From Acidobacteriota bacterium (GTDB lineage: Bacteria; Acidobacteriota; UBA6911), in assembly GCA_016934295.1 (NCBI GenBank), contig JAFGTD010000080.1, positions 1 through 35,115 of the forward strand: DNA of 35,115 nucleotides, in the 5' to 3' direction. Under the pieces are notes generated by a model. The model was not told the DNA's origin. It saw only the letters and a list, made by a program, of their open reading frames with translations, and ran no database searches. A program made the translations under genes and the position numbers. Positions 24,846 to 32,101 of this stretch are shown here, one piece after another. The number at the start of each line of letters is the position of its first letter. The stretch's first letter is position 1.

Positions 24846-25178
24846 ATGAATGAAATTATGATAATAAGCACAACGGATACCATGGATCTGGCTGAAAAGA
24901 TCGCCCAGGCGCTCGTTCGGGAAGGCGCAGCCGCCTGCGTCAATATCGTGCCGGGGATTCGTTCGATTTATCAATGGGAAGGGAAAGTATGCGACGAGCC
25001 GGAATTACTGCTGCTTATCAAGTCGTCGGATGAAAATTTCGAATCGGTCCGCAGCCGAATCCGGCAACTTCACACGTACGATACGCCTGAAGTAATTGCC
25101 GTACCCATCAATGCAGGGGATCCCGATTACCTGAACTGGCTGCATGCACAGTTAAAAAGTCGGCCGGGGAAAAACTAA
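24846..25178 (+). CDS. cutA: Divalent-cation tolerance protein CutA
   Basis: CutA is a small trimeric protein with a ferredoxin-like fold, linked to copper and other divalent-metal tolerance. The 110 residues begin with EIMIISTTDTMDLAEKIAQALV and include the family signature AACVNIVPGIRSIYQWEGK and the TYDTPEVIAVPI segment. The length is typical. It stands alone between divergent ftsB and convergent tatA. Confidence 0.93.
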   Translation: MNEIMIISTTDTMDLAEKIAQALVREGAAACVNIVPGIRSIYQWEGKVCDEPELLLLIKSSDENFESVRSRIRQLHTYDTPEVIAVPINAGDPDYLNWLHAQLKSRPGKN

Positions 25179-25312
25179 GGAGATAGCCTGAAAAAGGCCG
25201 GCAAGGCCCCGGAATGGGCGGCGTTTCCATGCAGGCGGGAATGCAGCGAAACCGAACAGCCGATTACAGCAACATCCCGGAGTGAATGTTTTAGTGGATG
25301 CAAATCCGGCTG

Positions 25313-25540
25313 TCAGGCTTTATCTTCCTTCGACTTCTCTTCCGGTTTATCTTCCGGCTCATCGTGCGCGGATTTGATCGCCGACTTGAAGTTTTTGATT
25401 CCTTCCCCGATCCCTTTGCCCAGTTGCGGAATCTTGTTAACTCCGAAGATTAGAACAACGATAATAAGAATTATTATAAGCTCTGTTGGACCCAGGGTAG
25501 GAAAAGCAAGGATTAATTCCGGCGAATCCATGATAGGCAT
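25313..25540 (-). CDS. tatA: Twin-arginine translocase subunit TatA
   Basis: TatA forms the membrane pore of the Tat pathway that exports folded proteins, such as DsrO. The 75-residue product has the single N-terminal helix with the family Glu ([18 protein letters not shown]) and the amphipathic helix [21 protein letters not shown], then an acidic/basic tail. The frame opens at a GTG at 25552, but GGGGGTG just before the ATG at 25540 makes this the better start; the Met at 25531 is also possible. No tatC is adjacent. Confidence 0.9.
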   Translation of the reverse strand: MPIMDSPELILAFPTLGPTELIIILIIVVLIFGVNKIPQLGKGIGEGIKNFKSAIKSAHDEPEDKPEEKSKEDKA

Positions 25541-25669
25541 GTACACCCCCACAAATAAATGTTTCTTAAAGAGTACTTTACACCCGGTTTAAAGTCAATC
25601 CTCCGGGATTGTCGGGTCCGCGTTCGGTCAGAGGCTTCCAACGTTTGAACGTTTAAAGAAAGTGGCCGT

Positions 25670-27568
25670 CTACAACAGGATGCGTTCGTTGCCCTGCCGA
25701 CGGGTGAATTTCTCGCGGTCCAGATACTCGAGCAGCGGAATGGAATGCTTTCTTGTAAGATCCAGTATTTCTTTAAAATCGGCAACGCTGAATTTCATGC
25801 CCGGAGCAAACCTGCTCTTTACTTTTTCTTTTATAGCGTCGATCGTGGACCGGTGGTAAATAAAATCTTCGGAAATTTTAACCAGAATCTGCTCCTTGAT
25901 CATCCAGTAGAAAATGCGCCGCACCTCTTCAGCATCCGCATTCATGGAGGCTTGAAGCTCTGAAAATGACGGAGGTTGGAATCCCGATTTTTTATATACG
26001 TCCTCGATTCTTTCCCTCAGGCTCTGCCCTTCGGCCGAGAGCTGCACCTCACGCCCAAAAAGGGACACGGTATCCTTCTCCATGGACACTTTGCGATTTT
26101 CAACAAGCTCTTCAAGACAATGCCTGAAAACTTCCGCAGGCAACCTGTCGTAAATTCGTTTGCGCAGCTCTTCCCGGGAAATCCCCTTTTGCAGCGGATT
26201 TTTTTCGTGGAAATCACTTATCAGTTCAAGGGTATCCTTCGTCAGGGACTCGACCGTTGACTGTAGGACCAGAATTGGGGATGGAGCCGGAATCATCACC
26301 AGATCTCCCGTACCGGCAAGGTCGGAGCACAATTTTTTCAGATCGGGCAGGGGAAGGCCGAGAAGCGAATCCAGTTCGTTGAGATCCATGGCGCGCCTGG
26401 TTTCGGTCGCCAGAAAAACCGGAATTTTATCGGAAAGCCTTCCGCTATCCAGTTTCATTAAAATATCCGGAATCTTCCTGTCGGTGCTTCTATGTTTTGA
26501 AGGATTCGGGTGCAGTACCTTGCCGCCGCCGATGGTAATGGTCGGGGAAAACTGGCGAATAATGAAAGTATCCCCGTGCAGGCAGAAAACCGGAGAATCC
26601 AGGCGAAGCTGAGCATAGGTGGAATCACCCGGAGCGAGCATATCTCTTCCCAGCAAAGCCACCCGGGCGAGAACCTCCAGAGTTCCCTGATGGAATCGGA
26701 CTTTGAGCAGGTTTTTCAGCGGCTTTGCGGACGGAAGCAGGTGAAGATGCACGTCGAGTATCTGCGTTTCCCTGAAGACCTTCGGGACCGTAACGACCAT
26801 TCCGCGTGCGACCTGATCCAGATCCACCCCCTGAAGGTTTACGGCCGTTCTCTGCCCCGCCATCGCAGCCCCCGTCATCTTACCGTGGACCTGGACGCCT
26901 CTTACTCTTGCCGTAAGCCCACCGGGAATGAGCTCGACTTCCTCATCCTTACGAATTTCTCCCGATGTCAATGTCCCTGTCACAACCGTCCCGAATCCCC
27001 GAATGCTGAAGGAACGGTCTATCGGCAGGCGCAGCAGTCTGTTGGAGGGACGAAGAGGAACTGAAAGGGCTATATCATGGATCGCCTTTTTCAGCCTGTC
27101 TATGCCTTCACCGGTTTTTGAACTGACGGGAATGATTTCGGAACCTTCAAGAAAGGATCCTTCGGTTGCCTCCAGGATTTCATCCTGAACCAATTCGATC
27201 ATTTCGGAATCGACCAGATCTGCTTTGTTGATCACGACGATGCCGGAACGAACGCCAAGCAGACGGCAGATATCGAAGTGTTCGCGGGTTTGGGGCATGA
27301 TCGATTCATCGGCGGCGACTACGAGCAGGACAAAATCGATGCCTCCCACACCGGCGAGCATGTTTTTTACAAATTTTTCATGCCCCGGCACATCCACAAA
27401 TCCAACCTGCACATCATCAAGTTCGAGATGAGCGAATCCAAGGTCGATCGTAATGCCCCGCTGTTTCTCTTCTTTCAGCCGATCGGGATCCACGCCGGTC
27501 AACGCCCGGATCAAGGCACTTTTCCCATGATCTATATGTCCCGCTGTGCCAACAATTACATGTCTCAT
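25670..27568 (-). CDS. selB: Selenocysteine-specific elongation factor SelB
   Basis: SelB is the GTPase that delivers Sec-tRNA to UGA codons with a SECIS hairpin. The 632 residues begin with the G1 motif [11 protein letters not shown], then G3 DVPGH and G4 NKAD in the EF-Tu-like G domain. Two beta-barrel domains follow, and C-terminal winged-helix domains bind the SECIS RNA (about residues 380-632). The open frame extends to 27670, but the [11 protein letters not shown] start at 27568 fits the family and the extension runs into a dispersed repeat. selA, selC and selD are not in the window. The organism therefore likely makes selenoproteins. Confidence 0.93.
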   Translation of the reverse strand: MRHVIVGTAGHIDHGKSALIRALTGVDPDRLKEEKQRGITIDLGFAHLELDDVQVGFVDVPGHEKFVKNMLAGVGGIDFVLLVVAADESIMPQTREHFDICRLLGVRSGIVVINKADLVDSEMIELVQDEILEATEGSFLEGSEIIPVSSKTGEGIDRLKKAIHDIALSVPLRPSNRLLRLPIDRSFSIRGFGTVVTGTLTSGEIRKDEEVELIPGGLTARVRGVQVHGKMTGAAMAGQRTAVNLQGVDLDQVARGMVVTVPKVFRETQILDVHLHLLPSAKPLKNLLKVRFHQGTLEVLARVALLGRDMLAPGDSTYAQLRLDSPVFCLHGDTFIIRQFSPTITIGGGKVLHPNPSKHRSTDRKIPDILMKLDSGRLSDKIPVFLATETRRAMDLNELDSLLGLPLPDLKKLCSDLAGTGDLVMIPAPSPILVLQSTVESLTKDTLELISDFHEKNPLQKGISREELRKRIYDRLPAEVFRHCLEELVENRKVSMEKDTVSLFGREVQLSAEGQSLRERIEDVYKKSGFQPPSFSELQASMNADAEEVRRIFYWMIKEQILVKISEDFIYHRSTIDAIKEKVKSRFAPGMKFSVADFKEILDLTRKHSIPLLEYLDREKFTRRQGNERILL

Positions 27569-27603
27569 ATGCCACCGGTGCAAACCAGCATTTGCCGCAA
27601 GTA

Positions 27604-27625
27604 GGGGCGAACCTTGTGTTCGCCC
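27604..27625. repeat. Short palindromic intergenic repeat
   Basis: GGGCGAAC-cttgt-GTTCGCCC makes an 8-bp perfect hairpin, embedded in the phrase GTAGGGGCGAACCTTGTG. I recognise this phrase as a widespread REP/MITE-like repeat in many bacterial genomes, often mis-annotated as a small protein containing GEHKVRPY. It lies just upstream of selB. Confidence 0.6.
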
Positions 27626-27865
27626 TTGCCGCAGCAGTGAATCCGAGGTTGAAAAGCACCCCATCGACAAGGCACTATCTTAATCCACAAATCTTCCATT
27701 CGCCAGTTGAAGATGTAAATACCGGATACGTTTTTGATAGCTGGAAGCGGAAATATGAGTGCTAAGGCTGCAAAAACTGCAGGCACAGGAAAAAATTGCT
27801 ATTACGCTTAATAACATCAGCTTTTTAACGCATTTTACGGCAAATACAGGTATCATTACCAACCA

Positions 27866-28026
27866 CGTCTTGAAGACGCGGCTTTAGCCTGCCCCGTGAA
27901 ACGGGGCGTGAATGACATTCAGAACTTATTTCGTTTCCAGTTTCCCGTTCCCCGTTCAAGGCATTCAACGGGAAAGGGGAAACCCGGAACGGCACAGCCT
28001 CTCAGGGTTGCACGGCTAGAGGCTGT
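27866..28026. repeat. Cluster of four strong hairpins upstream of ffh
   Basis: In order: CGTCT-TGA-AGACG (27866-27878); GCCCCGT-GAA-ACGGGGC (27891-27907); a long imperfect stem of 17 nt arms (27940-27956 with 27967-27983, 15 of 17 paired); and ACAGCCTCT with AGAGGCTGT (27994-28002 and 28018-28026). The first two resemble the subterminal hairpins of IS200/IS605-type elements or REP clusters, but no transposase remains. The last ends 29 nt before ffh. Confidence 0.55.
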
Positions 28027-28055
28027 GGATTTAAACGGTATTAAGGGTTTTTAAC

Positions 28056-29393
28056 ATGCTTGATAATTTATCCAAAAAACTTCAGAAAATACTGAAAAAT
28101 CTATCCGGCCAGGGAAGAGTATCGGAGCGTCATATTGACGAGACCGCCCGGGAAATACGCAACGCGCTTCTGGATGCGGACGTTCATTTCAAAATAGCCA
28201 AGGAATTCGTCGAACGTATTAAAAAAAGAGCGCTCGGCCAGGAGGTCATAGAATCCCTTACTCCCGGACAGCAGGTAATCAAAGTGGTCCGGGATGAATT
28301 GATCCAACTGCTCGGAGGAGACCAAACCGAGGTTCAATTCTCCAAGCAACCTCCCAGCGTTTTCCTGATGGCCGGGCTGCAGGGTTCCGGGAAAACCACC
28401 ACATCAGCCAAACTGGCGCTCTATCTGAAGAAACACAATCATACCCCGCTTCTGTTGTCGGTGGATGTATACCGCCCTGCAGCTATTGAACAGTTGCGGG
28501 TTCTCTGTGAAAACAATCGGCTTGGATATTTCGATATTCCCGAAGACAGGGATCCTGTTTCGAGAACGAAACAGGGATTGCGGCATGCGCAAAACGGCGG
28601 ATATGACGTGGTTCTGATCGATACCGCCGGTCGCCTCCACATTGACGAGGCTATGATGACAGAACTCGATCGCATACGGGAAACCGCCCCGCCCATGGAA
28701 ACTCTCCTCGTAGCGGACGCCATGACCGGCCAGGATGCGGTGCGAAGCGCAAAAGAATTTCACGACCGTCTGAATCTCACCGGAATTATCCTGACCAAAA
28801 TGGACGGCGATGCACGGGGCGGAGCCGCTCTGTCCATTAAAACGGTAACCGGCCAGCCGATTAAATTCATTGGAACCGGAGAAAAGGTCGATGCGCTGGA
28901 GCCCTTCCACCCCGAACGACTGGCGGGGCGAATCCTGGGAATGGGGGATGTTCTATCCCTGATTGAGAAAGCGGAAGAGAATGTCGATCGGGAACATGCC
29001 GCGGAACTGGCCGAAAAGATCCAGAAGAACGAATTCACCCTCGACGACTTCCGGGATCAGCTTAAGCAGATCCGGAAAATGGGACCGTTAGACCAGATTC
29101 TTGGAATGCTGCCGAATATGGGGCCGCTTCGCGGGTTGAACCAGGTAAAAGTAGACGAAAAGGAACTGATTCATATTGAAGCTATTATCGGTTCCATGAC
29201 TCCCAGGGAAAGGAGGCACCACCAGATCCTGAATGGAAGCAGGAGAAAACGGATTGCACGCGGCAGCGGACGTCCCGTTCAGGAAATCAACAGGCTGCTG
29301 AAACAATACGTTGAAACCCGGAAAATGATGAAAAGCCTGAGCAAGGGCATCATGCCACGCATGATGCGGGGCATGAAATTTCCGATGCCCTGA
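28056..29393 (+). CDS. ffh: Signal recognition particle protein Ffh (SRP54)
   Basis: Ffh binds signal sequences and the SRP RNA and delivers ribosomes to FtsY. The 445 residues contain the N domain (1-90), then the GTPase domain with GLQGSGKTTT (G1, about 109-118), DTAGR (G3) and TKMDGDARGG. The Met-rich M domain follows, with the RNA-binding ILNGSRRKRIARGSG segment (about 388-402). The C-terminus (PRMMRGMKFPMP) is characteristic. It begins the conserved ffh-rpsP-khpA-rimM-trmD-rplS cluster. Confidence 0.97.
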   Translation: MLDNLSKKLQKILKNLSGQGRVSERHIDETAREIRNALLDADVHFKIAKEFVERIKKRALGQEVIESLTPGQQVIKVVRDELIQLLGGDQTEVQFSKQPPSVFLMAGLQGSGKTTTSAKLALYLKKHNHTPLLLSVDVYRPAAIEQLRVLCENNRLGYFDIPEDRDPVSRTKQGLRHAQNGGYDVVLIDTAGRLHIDEAMMTELDRIRETAPPMETLLVADAMTGQDAVRSAKEFHDRLNLTGIILTKMDGDARGGAALSIKTVTGQPIKFIGTGEKVDALEPFHPERLAGRILGMGDVLSLIEKAEENVDREHAAELAEKIQKNEFTLDDFRDQLKQIRKMGPLDQILGMLPNMGPLRGLNQVKVDEKELIHIEAIIGSMTPRERRHHQILNGSRRKRIARGSGRPVQEINRLLKQYVETRKMMKSLSKGIMPRMMRGMKFPMP

Positions 29394-29825
29394 AGAATCG
29401 AATCCGGCAAAAGCTCCTGTTAAAACGGTCAAAGCTTGAGTTCAATTCGGGAAAAGCATTCGATGCCGGGAGTTGAAACCGGTCTTGTTATATGCCAGAA
29501 TTATATGGATTTAATCCGCAGGTTCTACGGGTTCTTTCGCGAAGCCTGTATTTCTCACGGGGTTTCGTAGCGAAGCGGTGTAAACGTTTGTGAATGCAAG
29601 GCTTGTGACTGAGGGCGCCATGAGGCGGCCTGAAGCTTCGCTTCAGGTACTATAAGTACGTCGAGGAGCCCCAGGGGAGCGAGACCAATTTATGCTTTAC
29701 ATAAATTGGGTACGCAGCAGACATGACCGGTTACGCCGACGCAGTAGAAACCTTGTAAGAAATACAGGCTGGGTAAAGACCTTGTAAGAACGGCGGTTTG
29801 TGGTCTGTTAACATGAGGAGGAGAT
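29394..29825. other. Intergenic region between ffh and rpsP
   Basis: About 432 nt without a gene, unusually long for this otherwise tight cluster. Most of it is the structured element at 29544-29769. The word ACCTTGTAAGAA occurs in the element's 3' arm (29749-29760) and again at 29779-29790. A good ribosome site (GAGGAGGAGA) closes the gap. Confidence 0.65.
29544..29769. repeat. 226-nt structured element bounded by 23-nt imperfect inverted repeats
   Basis: The ends (29544-29566 and 29747-29769) are complementary at 20 of 23 positions. Inside lie CCTGAAGC-ttc-GCTTCAGG (29629-29647), GTACT-ata-AGTAC (29647-29659) and the perfect 10-bp CCAATTTATG-cttta-CATAAATTGG (29685-29709). This fits either a miniature inverted-repeat element or dispersed intergenic repeat that landed between ffh and rpsP, or a structured RNA. 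No ORF is present. A multi-copy check in the genome would tell which. Confidence 0.6.
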
Positions 29826-30083
29826 TTGTTAAGAATACGCTTATCGCGCATGGGCGCTAAAAAGAAGCCTTTTTATCGAGTTGTGGTAATGGAGCGGAGA
29901 CAGAATCGGGATGGGAGTTTCGTGGAAATTGTCGGACATTACAGCCCGACGTCGAATCCTCCGTTAATTGATCTGAAAATGGACAGAATCCATCACTGGC
30001 TCGCATGTGGTGCTCAACCTTCAGAGACGGTTAATTCTCTTATGAAAAAAGCCGTCGCTGCCACGCCCGTCGCTGCCGGTTAA
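29826..30083 (+). CDS. rpsP: 30S ribosomal protein bS16
   Basis: The product (85 residues) matches bS16: LRIRLSRMGAKKKPFYRVVVMERRQNRDGSFVEIVGHYSP. Initiation is at TTG 29826, directly after an excellent Shine-Dalgarno (GAGGAGGAGA), as the family N-terminus requires; the next Met (codon 9) would cut into the conserved fold. A TTG start on a ribosomal protein is somewhat unusual but well supported here. It is followed by khpA after 81 nt. Confidence 0.95.
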   Translation: MLRIRLSRMGAKKKPFYRVVVMERRQNRDGSFVEIVGHYSPTSNPPLIDLKMDRIHHWLACGAQPSETVNSLMKKAVAATPVAAG

Positions 30084-30164
30084 CACCCGTTTTCCCATCT
30101 TTGTTGCTGTGCTCCGATAAACTCCCGGGCTATATAATCGGATAGTCTCGAAGGAGAAGCGGAT

Positions 30165-30395
30165 ATGAAAGAGCTGGTTGAAATGATTGCGAAAGCGCTT
30201 GTGGATAACCCCGAGCAAGTTACGGTAACCGAAGTTGAGGGAGAACAAACGACCGTTCTGGAACTCAGAGTAGCACCCAGTGACCTTGGCAAGGTTATCG
30301 GCAAACAGGGGCGAACCGCCCGATGCATCCGAACCCTTCTTGGAGCAGCAGGTATGAAGCTTAGGAAACGGTTCGTTCTGGAAATTTTGGAATAG
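30165..30395 (+). CDS. khpA: KhpA-type KH-domain RNA-binding protein
   Basis: A 76-residue single KH-domain protein. The RNA-binding GXXG-containing loop is [16 protein letters not shown] (about 45-60). In other bacteria KhpA pairs with KhpB/Jag and binds many RNAs. Its position between rpsP and rimM is the common one. GAAGGAGAAG precedes the ATG. Its TAG stop overlaps the rimM GTG by one base. Confidence 0.93.
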   Translation: MKELVEMIAKALVDNPEQVTVTEVEGEQTTVLELRVAPSDLGKVIGKQGRTARCIRTLLGAAGMKLRKRFVLEILE

Positions 30396-30928
30396 TGGAG
30401 CCGGAAGAACCTTCTTCTTTCATCACAATCGCTCGAATTGTCAGGACCCGGGGAAACAAGGGCGAAGTCCTGGTCGAGTCGCTCACGGATTTCCCTGGCC
30501 GCTTCGATATTCTGGAAGAAGTCTGGCTGGAGTTTGAAAACGGCCGGCTGCTGAAAATCGAGCTCGATTTTACCTGGGAGCACCAAGGACGCAGAGTATT
30601 AAAATTTACCGGTATCGACACAATCAGTTCCGCTGAAAAATTCATTGGATGCCTGGTACAGATTCCCCGGGAACAGGCAGTCCGGCTACCGGCAGGCACC
30701 TATTTCGACCACGACCTGATCGGCTGTTCCGTAGAAGACACCCAAGGGAAATATTTAGGACAGGTGGAGGATATTCTCCGGATTTCCGGAAACAATCAGC
30801 TGGTCGTAAAAGACGGCACCAGGGAATTTCTGATCCCTGCAGTAGAAAACATCTGCACGCGAATCTCTATAGAAAAAAAACAGATATTAGTGGATCCGCC
30901 GGAAGGATTAATGGACCTCGATCAATGA
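30395..30928 (+). CDS. rimM: Ribosome maturation factor RimM
   Basis: RimM assists 30S head assembly near bS19. The 177-residue protein has the N-terminal RimM barrel (TIARIVRTRGNKGEVLVESLTDFPGRF) and the PRC-barrel C-terminal half (YFDHDLIGCSVEDTQGKYLGQVEDIL...NQLVVKDGTREFLIPAV). It starts at GTG overlapping the khpA stop. The end overlaps trmD (ATGA), so the whole cluster is translationally coupled. Confidence 0.95.
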   Translation: MEPEEPSSFITIARIVRTRGNKGEVLVESLTDFPGRFDILEEVWLEFENGRLLKIELDFTWEHQGRRVLKFTGIDTISSAEKFIGCLVQIPREQAVRLPAGTYFDHDLIGCSVEDTQGKYLGQVEDILRISGNNQLVVKDGTREFLIPAVENICTRISIEKKQILVDPPEGLMDLDQ

Positions 30929-31623
30929 TTTTTGATATCATAACTGTTTTTCCCGAAATGTTCACCGGGGTTCTGGAATACGGGATTTTACATCGCGCCA
31001 GACAGTCCGGACTGGTGGATGTTCGGATCGTCAACCTGCGGGATTTTACCCGGGATCGCCATCGATCCGTGGATGATCGCCCCTATGGCGGCGGAGAAGG
31101 GATGGTATTGCTGCCCGCTCCGCTATTCGAGGCAATCGAATTTTGCCGCGATAAAGAGAAAAATTCGGACAGCCAGGTGGCGCTTCTGACACCTCAGGGG
31201 AAAACCTGGTCCCAAAAATATGCAACAGAATTCTCTACAATTTCGCATCTAATACTGATTTGCGGCCGATACGAAGGAGTGGACCAAAGAGTAATAGATT
31301 GCCTTGTAGACAGGGAAATCTCCATAGGGGATTTCATACTGACGGGAGGAGAAATTCCGGCGATGGTTGTTCTGGATTCCATCGTCCGATTACTGCCGGG
31401 AGCTTTAGGCAAGTGGGAATCGGCCGTTAACGAAAGCTTTTCGACCGGATTGTTGGACTACCCGCAATATACGCGGCCGGCGGAATATCGAGGACACAAG
31501 GTTCCGGATGTACTTCTTTCCGGGAATCATGAAGAAATAGAAAAGTGGCGAAAACAAAAAGCCCTGGAAAAGACAAAACAGGTCCGCCCCGAGCTTTTTG
31601 CACAAAAAACAGCCCAAAACTAA
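30925..31623 (+). CDS. trmD: tRNA (guanine-N1)-methyltransferase TrmD
   Basis: TrmD methylates G37 in tRNAs reading CNN codons. The 232-residue protein begins FDIITVFPEMFTGVLEYGIL and contains DDRPYGGGEGMVL (substrate contact), ICGRYEGVDQRV and ISIGDFILTGGE, the trefoil-knot SAM-binding parts. The start overlaps the rimM stop at ATGA; the longer open frame beginning at 30649 is rimM shadow. Slightly short at the C-terminus but complete. Confidence 0.95.
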   Translation: MIFDIITVFPEMFTGVLEYGILHRARQSGLVDVRIVNLRDFTRDRHRSVDDRPYGGGEGMVLLPAPLFEAIEFCRDKEKNSDSQVALLTPQGKTWSQKYATEFSTISHLILICGRYEGVDQRVIDCLVDREISIGDFILTGGEIPAMVVLDSIVRLLPGALGKWESAVNESFSTGLLDYPQYTRPAEYRGHKVPDVLLSGNHEEIEKWRKQKALEKTKQVRPELFAQKTAQN

Positions 31624-31635
31624 GGAGCACTTGTC

Positions 31636-32007
31636 ATGGATTTGCTACGGGCAGTCGATAATACTCAAATCAGGTCCGATCTTCCCGGCTTCCGCCCGGG
31701 AGATACGGTACGGGTTCATGTGAAGATTAAGGAAGGGGAGAAATTCCGCATCCAGATTTTTGAAGGAGTCGTCATCGCACAGAAACGGAACGGCGTCTCT
31801 TCGACATTCACGGTTCGGAAGGTTTCCTCGGGATACGGAATTGAACGAATTTTCCCCGTGAACTCGCCCATTATCGAGAAGCTGGAGGTTGTAAAGAGCG
31901 GAAAAGTGCGTCGAGCGCGCTTATATTATCTTCGCGGACGCCGCGGAAAAGCCGCCAGATTAAAGGAAGTCGGCAGAGGCGAACGAAGGTCTAAAAGCGA
32001 TTCCTAG
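31636..32007 (+). CDS. rplS: 50S ribosomal protein bL19
   Basis: bL19 sits at the 30S-50S interface. The 123 residues include [31 protein letters not shown] and [46 protein letters not shown], diagnostic for the family. AAGGAG precedes the ATG. It ends the ribosomal/tRNA cluster; 94 nt separate it from the large TPR gene. Confidence 0.96.
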   Translation: MDLLRAVDNTQIRSDLPGFRPGDTVRVHVKIKEGEKFRIQIFEGVVIAQKRNGVSSTFTVRKVSSGYGIERIFPVNSPIIEKLEVVKSGKVRRARLYYLRGRRGKAARLKEVGRGERRSKSDS

Positions 32008-32101
32008 CTGTGAGCGGGATTAAAGTTGCGGATTACCTTTTATTACGGGCGCATCATTAGCGGACGTCGGGAATTATTTAAGGAATCAGTCTCAGGGGGG
32101 A

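Larger units (their letters stand above)
27569..28055. other. Repeat-rich intergenic region between divergent selB and ffh
   Basis: About 487 nt with no credible gene. It holds a short palindromic repeat (27604-27625), a run of hairpins (27866-28026) and presumably promoters for selB and ffh. Minus-strand frames of 60-73 codons here include one whose end is simply the translated repeat, so they are not called as genes. No 4.5S RNA or tRNA-Sec signature was seen. Confidence 0.6.

Noticed and set aside
27565..27862. Two short minus-strand frames before selB, one with a lipoprotein-like hydrophobic stretch
   Set aside because: One contains GEHKVRPY, the translated dispersed repeat. The other has no ribosome site and overlaps it; both are too weak to call.
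29394..29825. tRNA, tmRNA or SRP RNA in the ffh-rpsP gap
   Set aside because: No T-loop consensus, CCA end, or GGAAGCAGC-type SRP motif was found on either strand.
30649..30924. Upstream extension of trmD
   Set aside because: It overlaps rimM; the family N-terminus MIFDIITVFPEMF starts at 30925 with an ATGA overlap.
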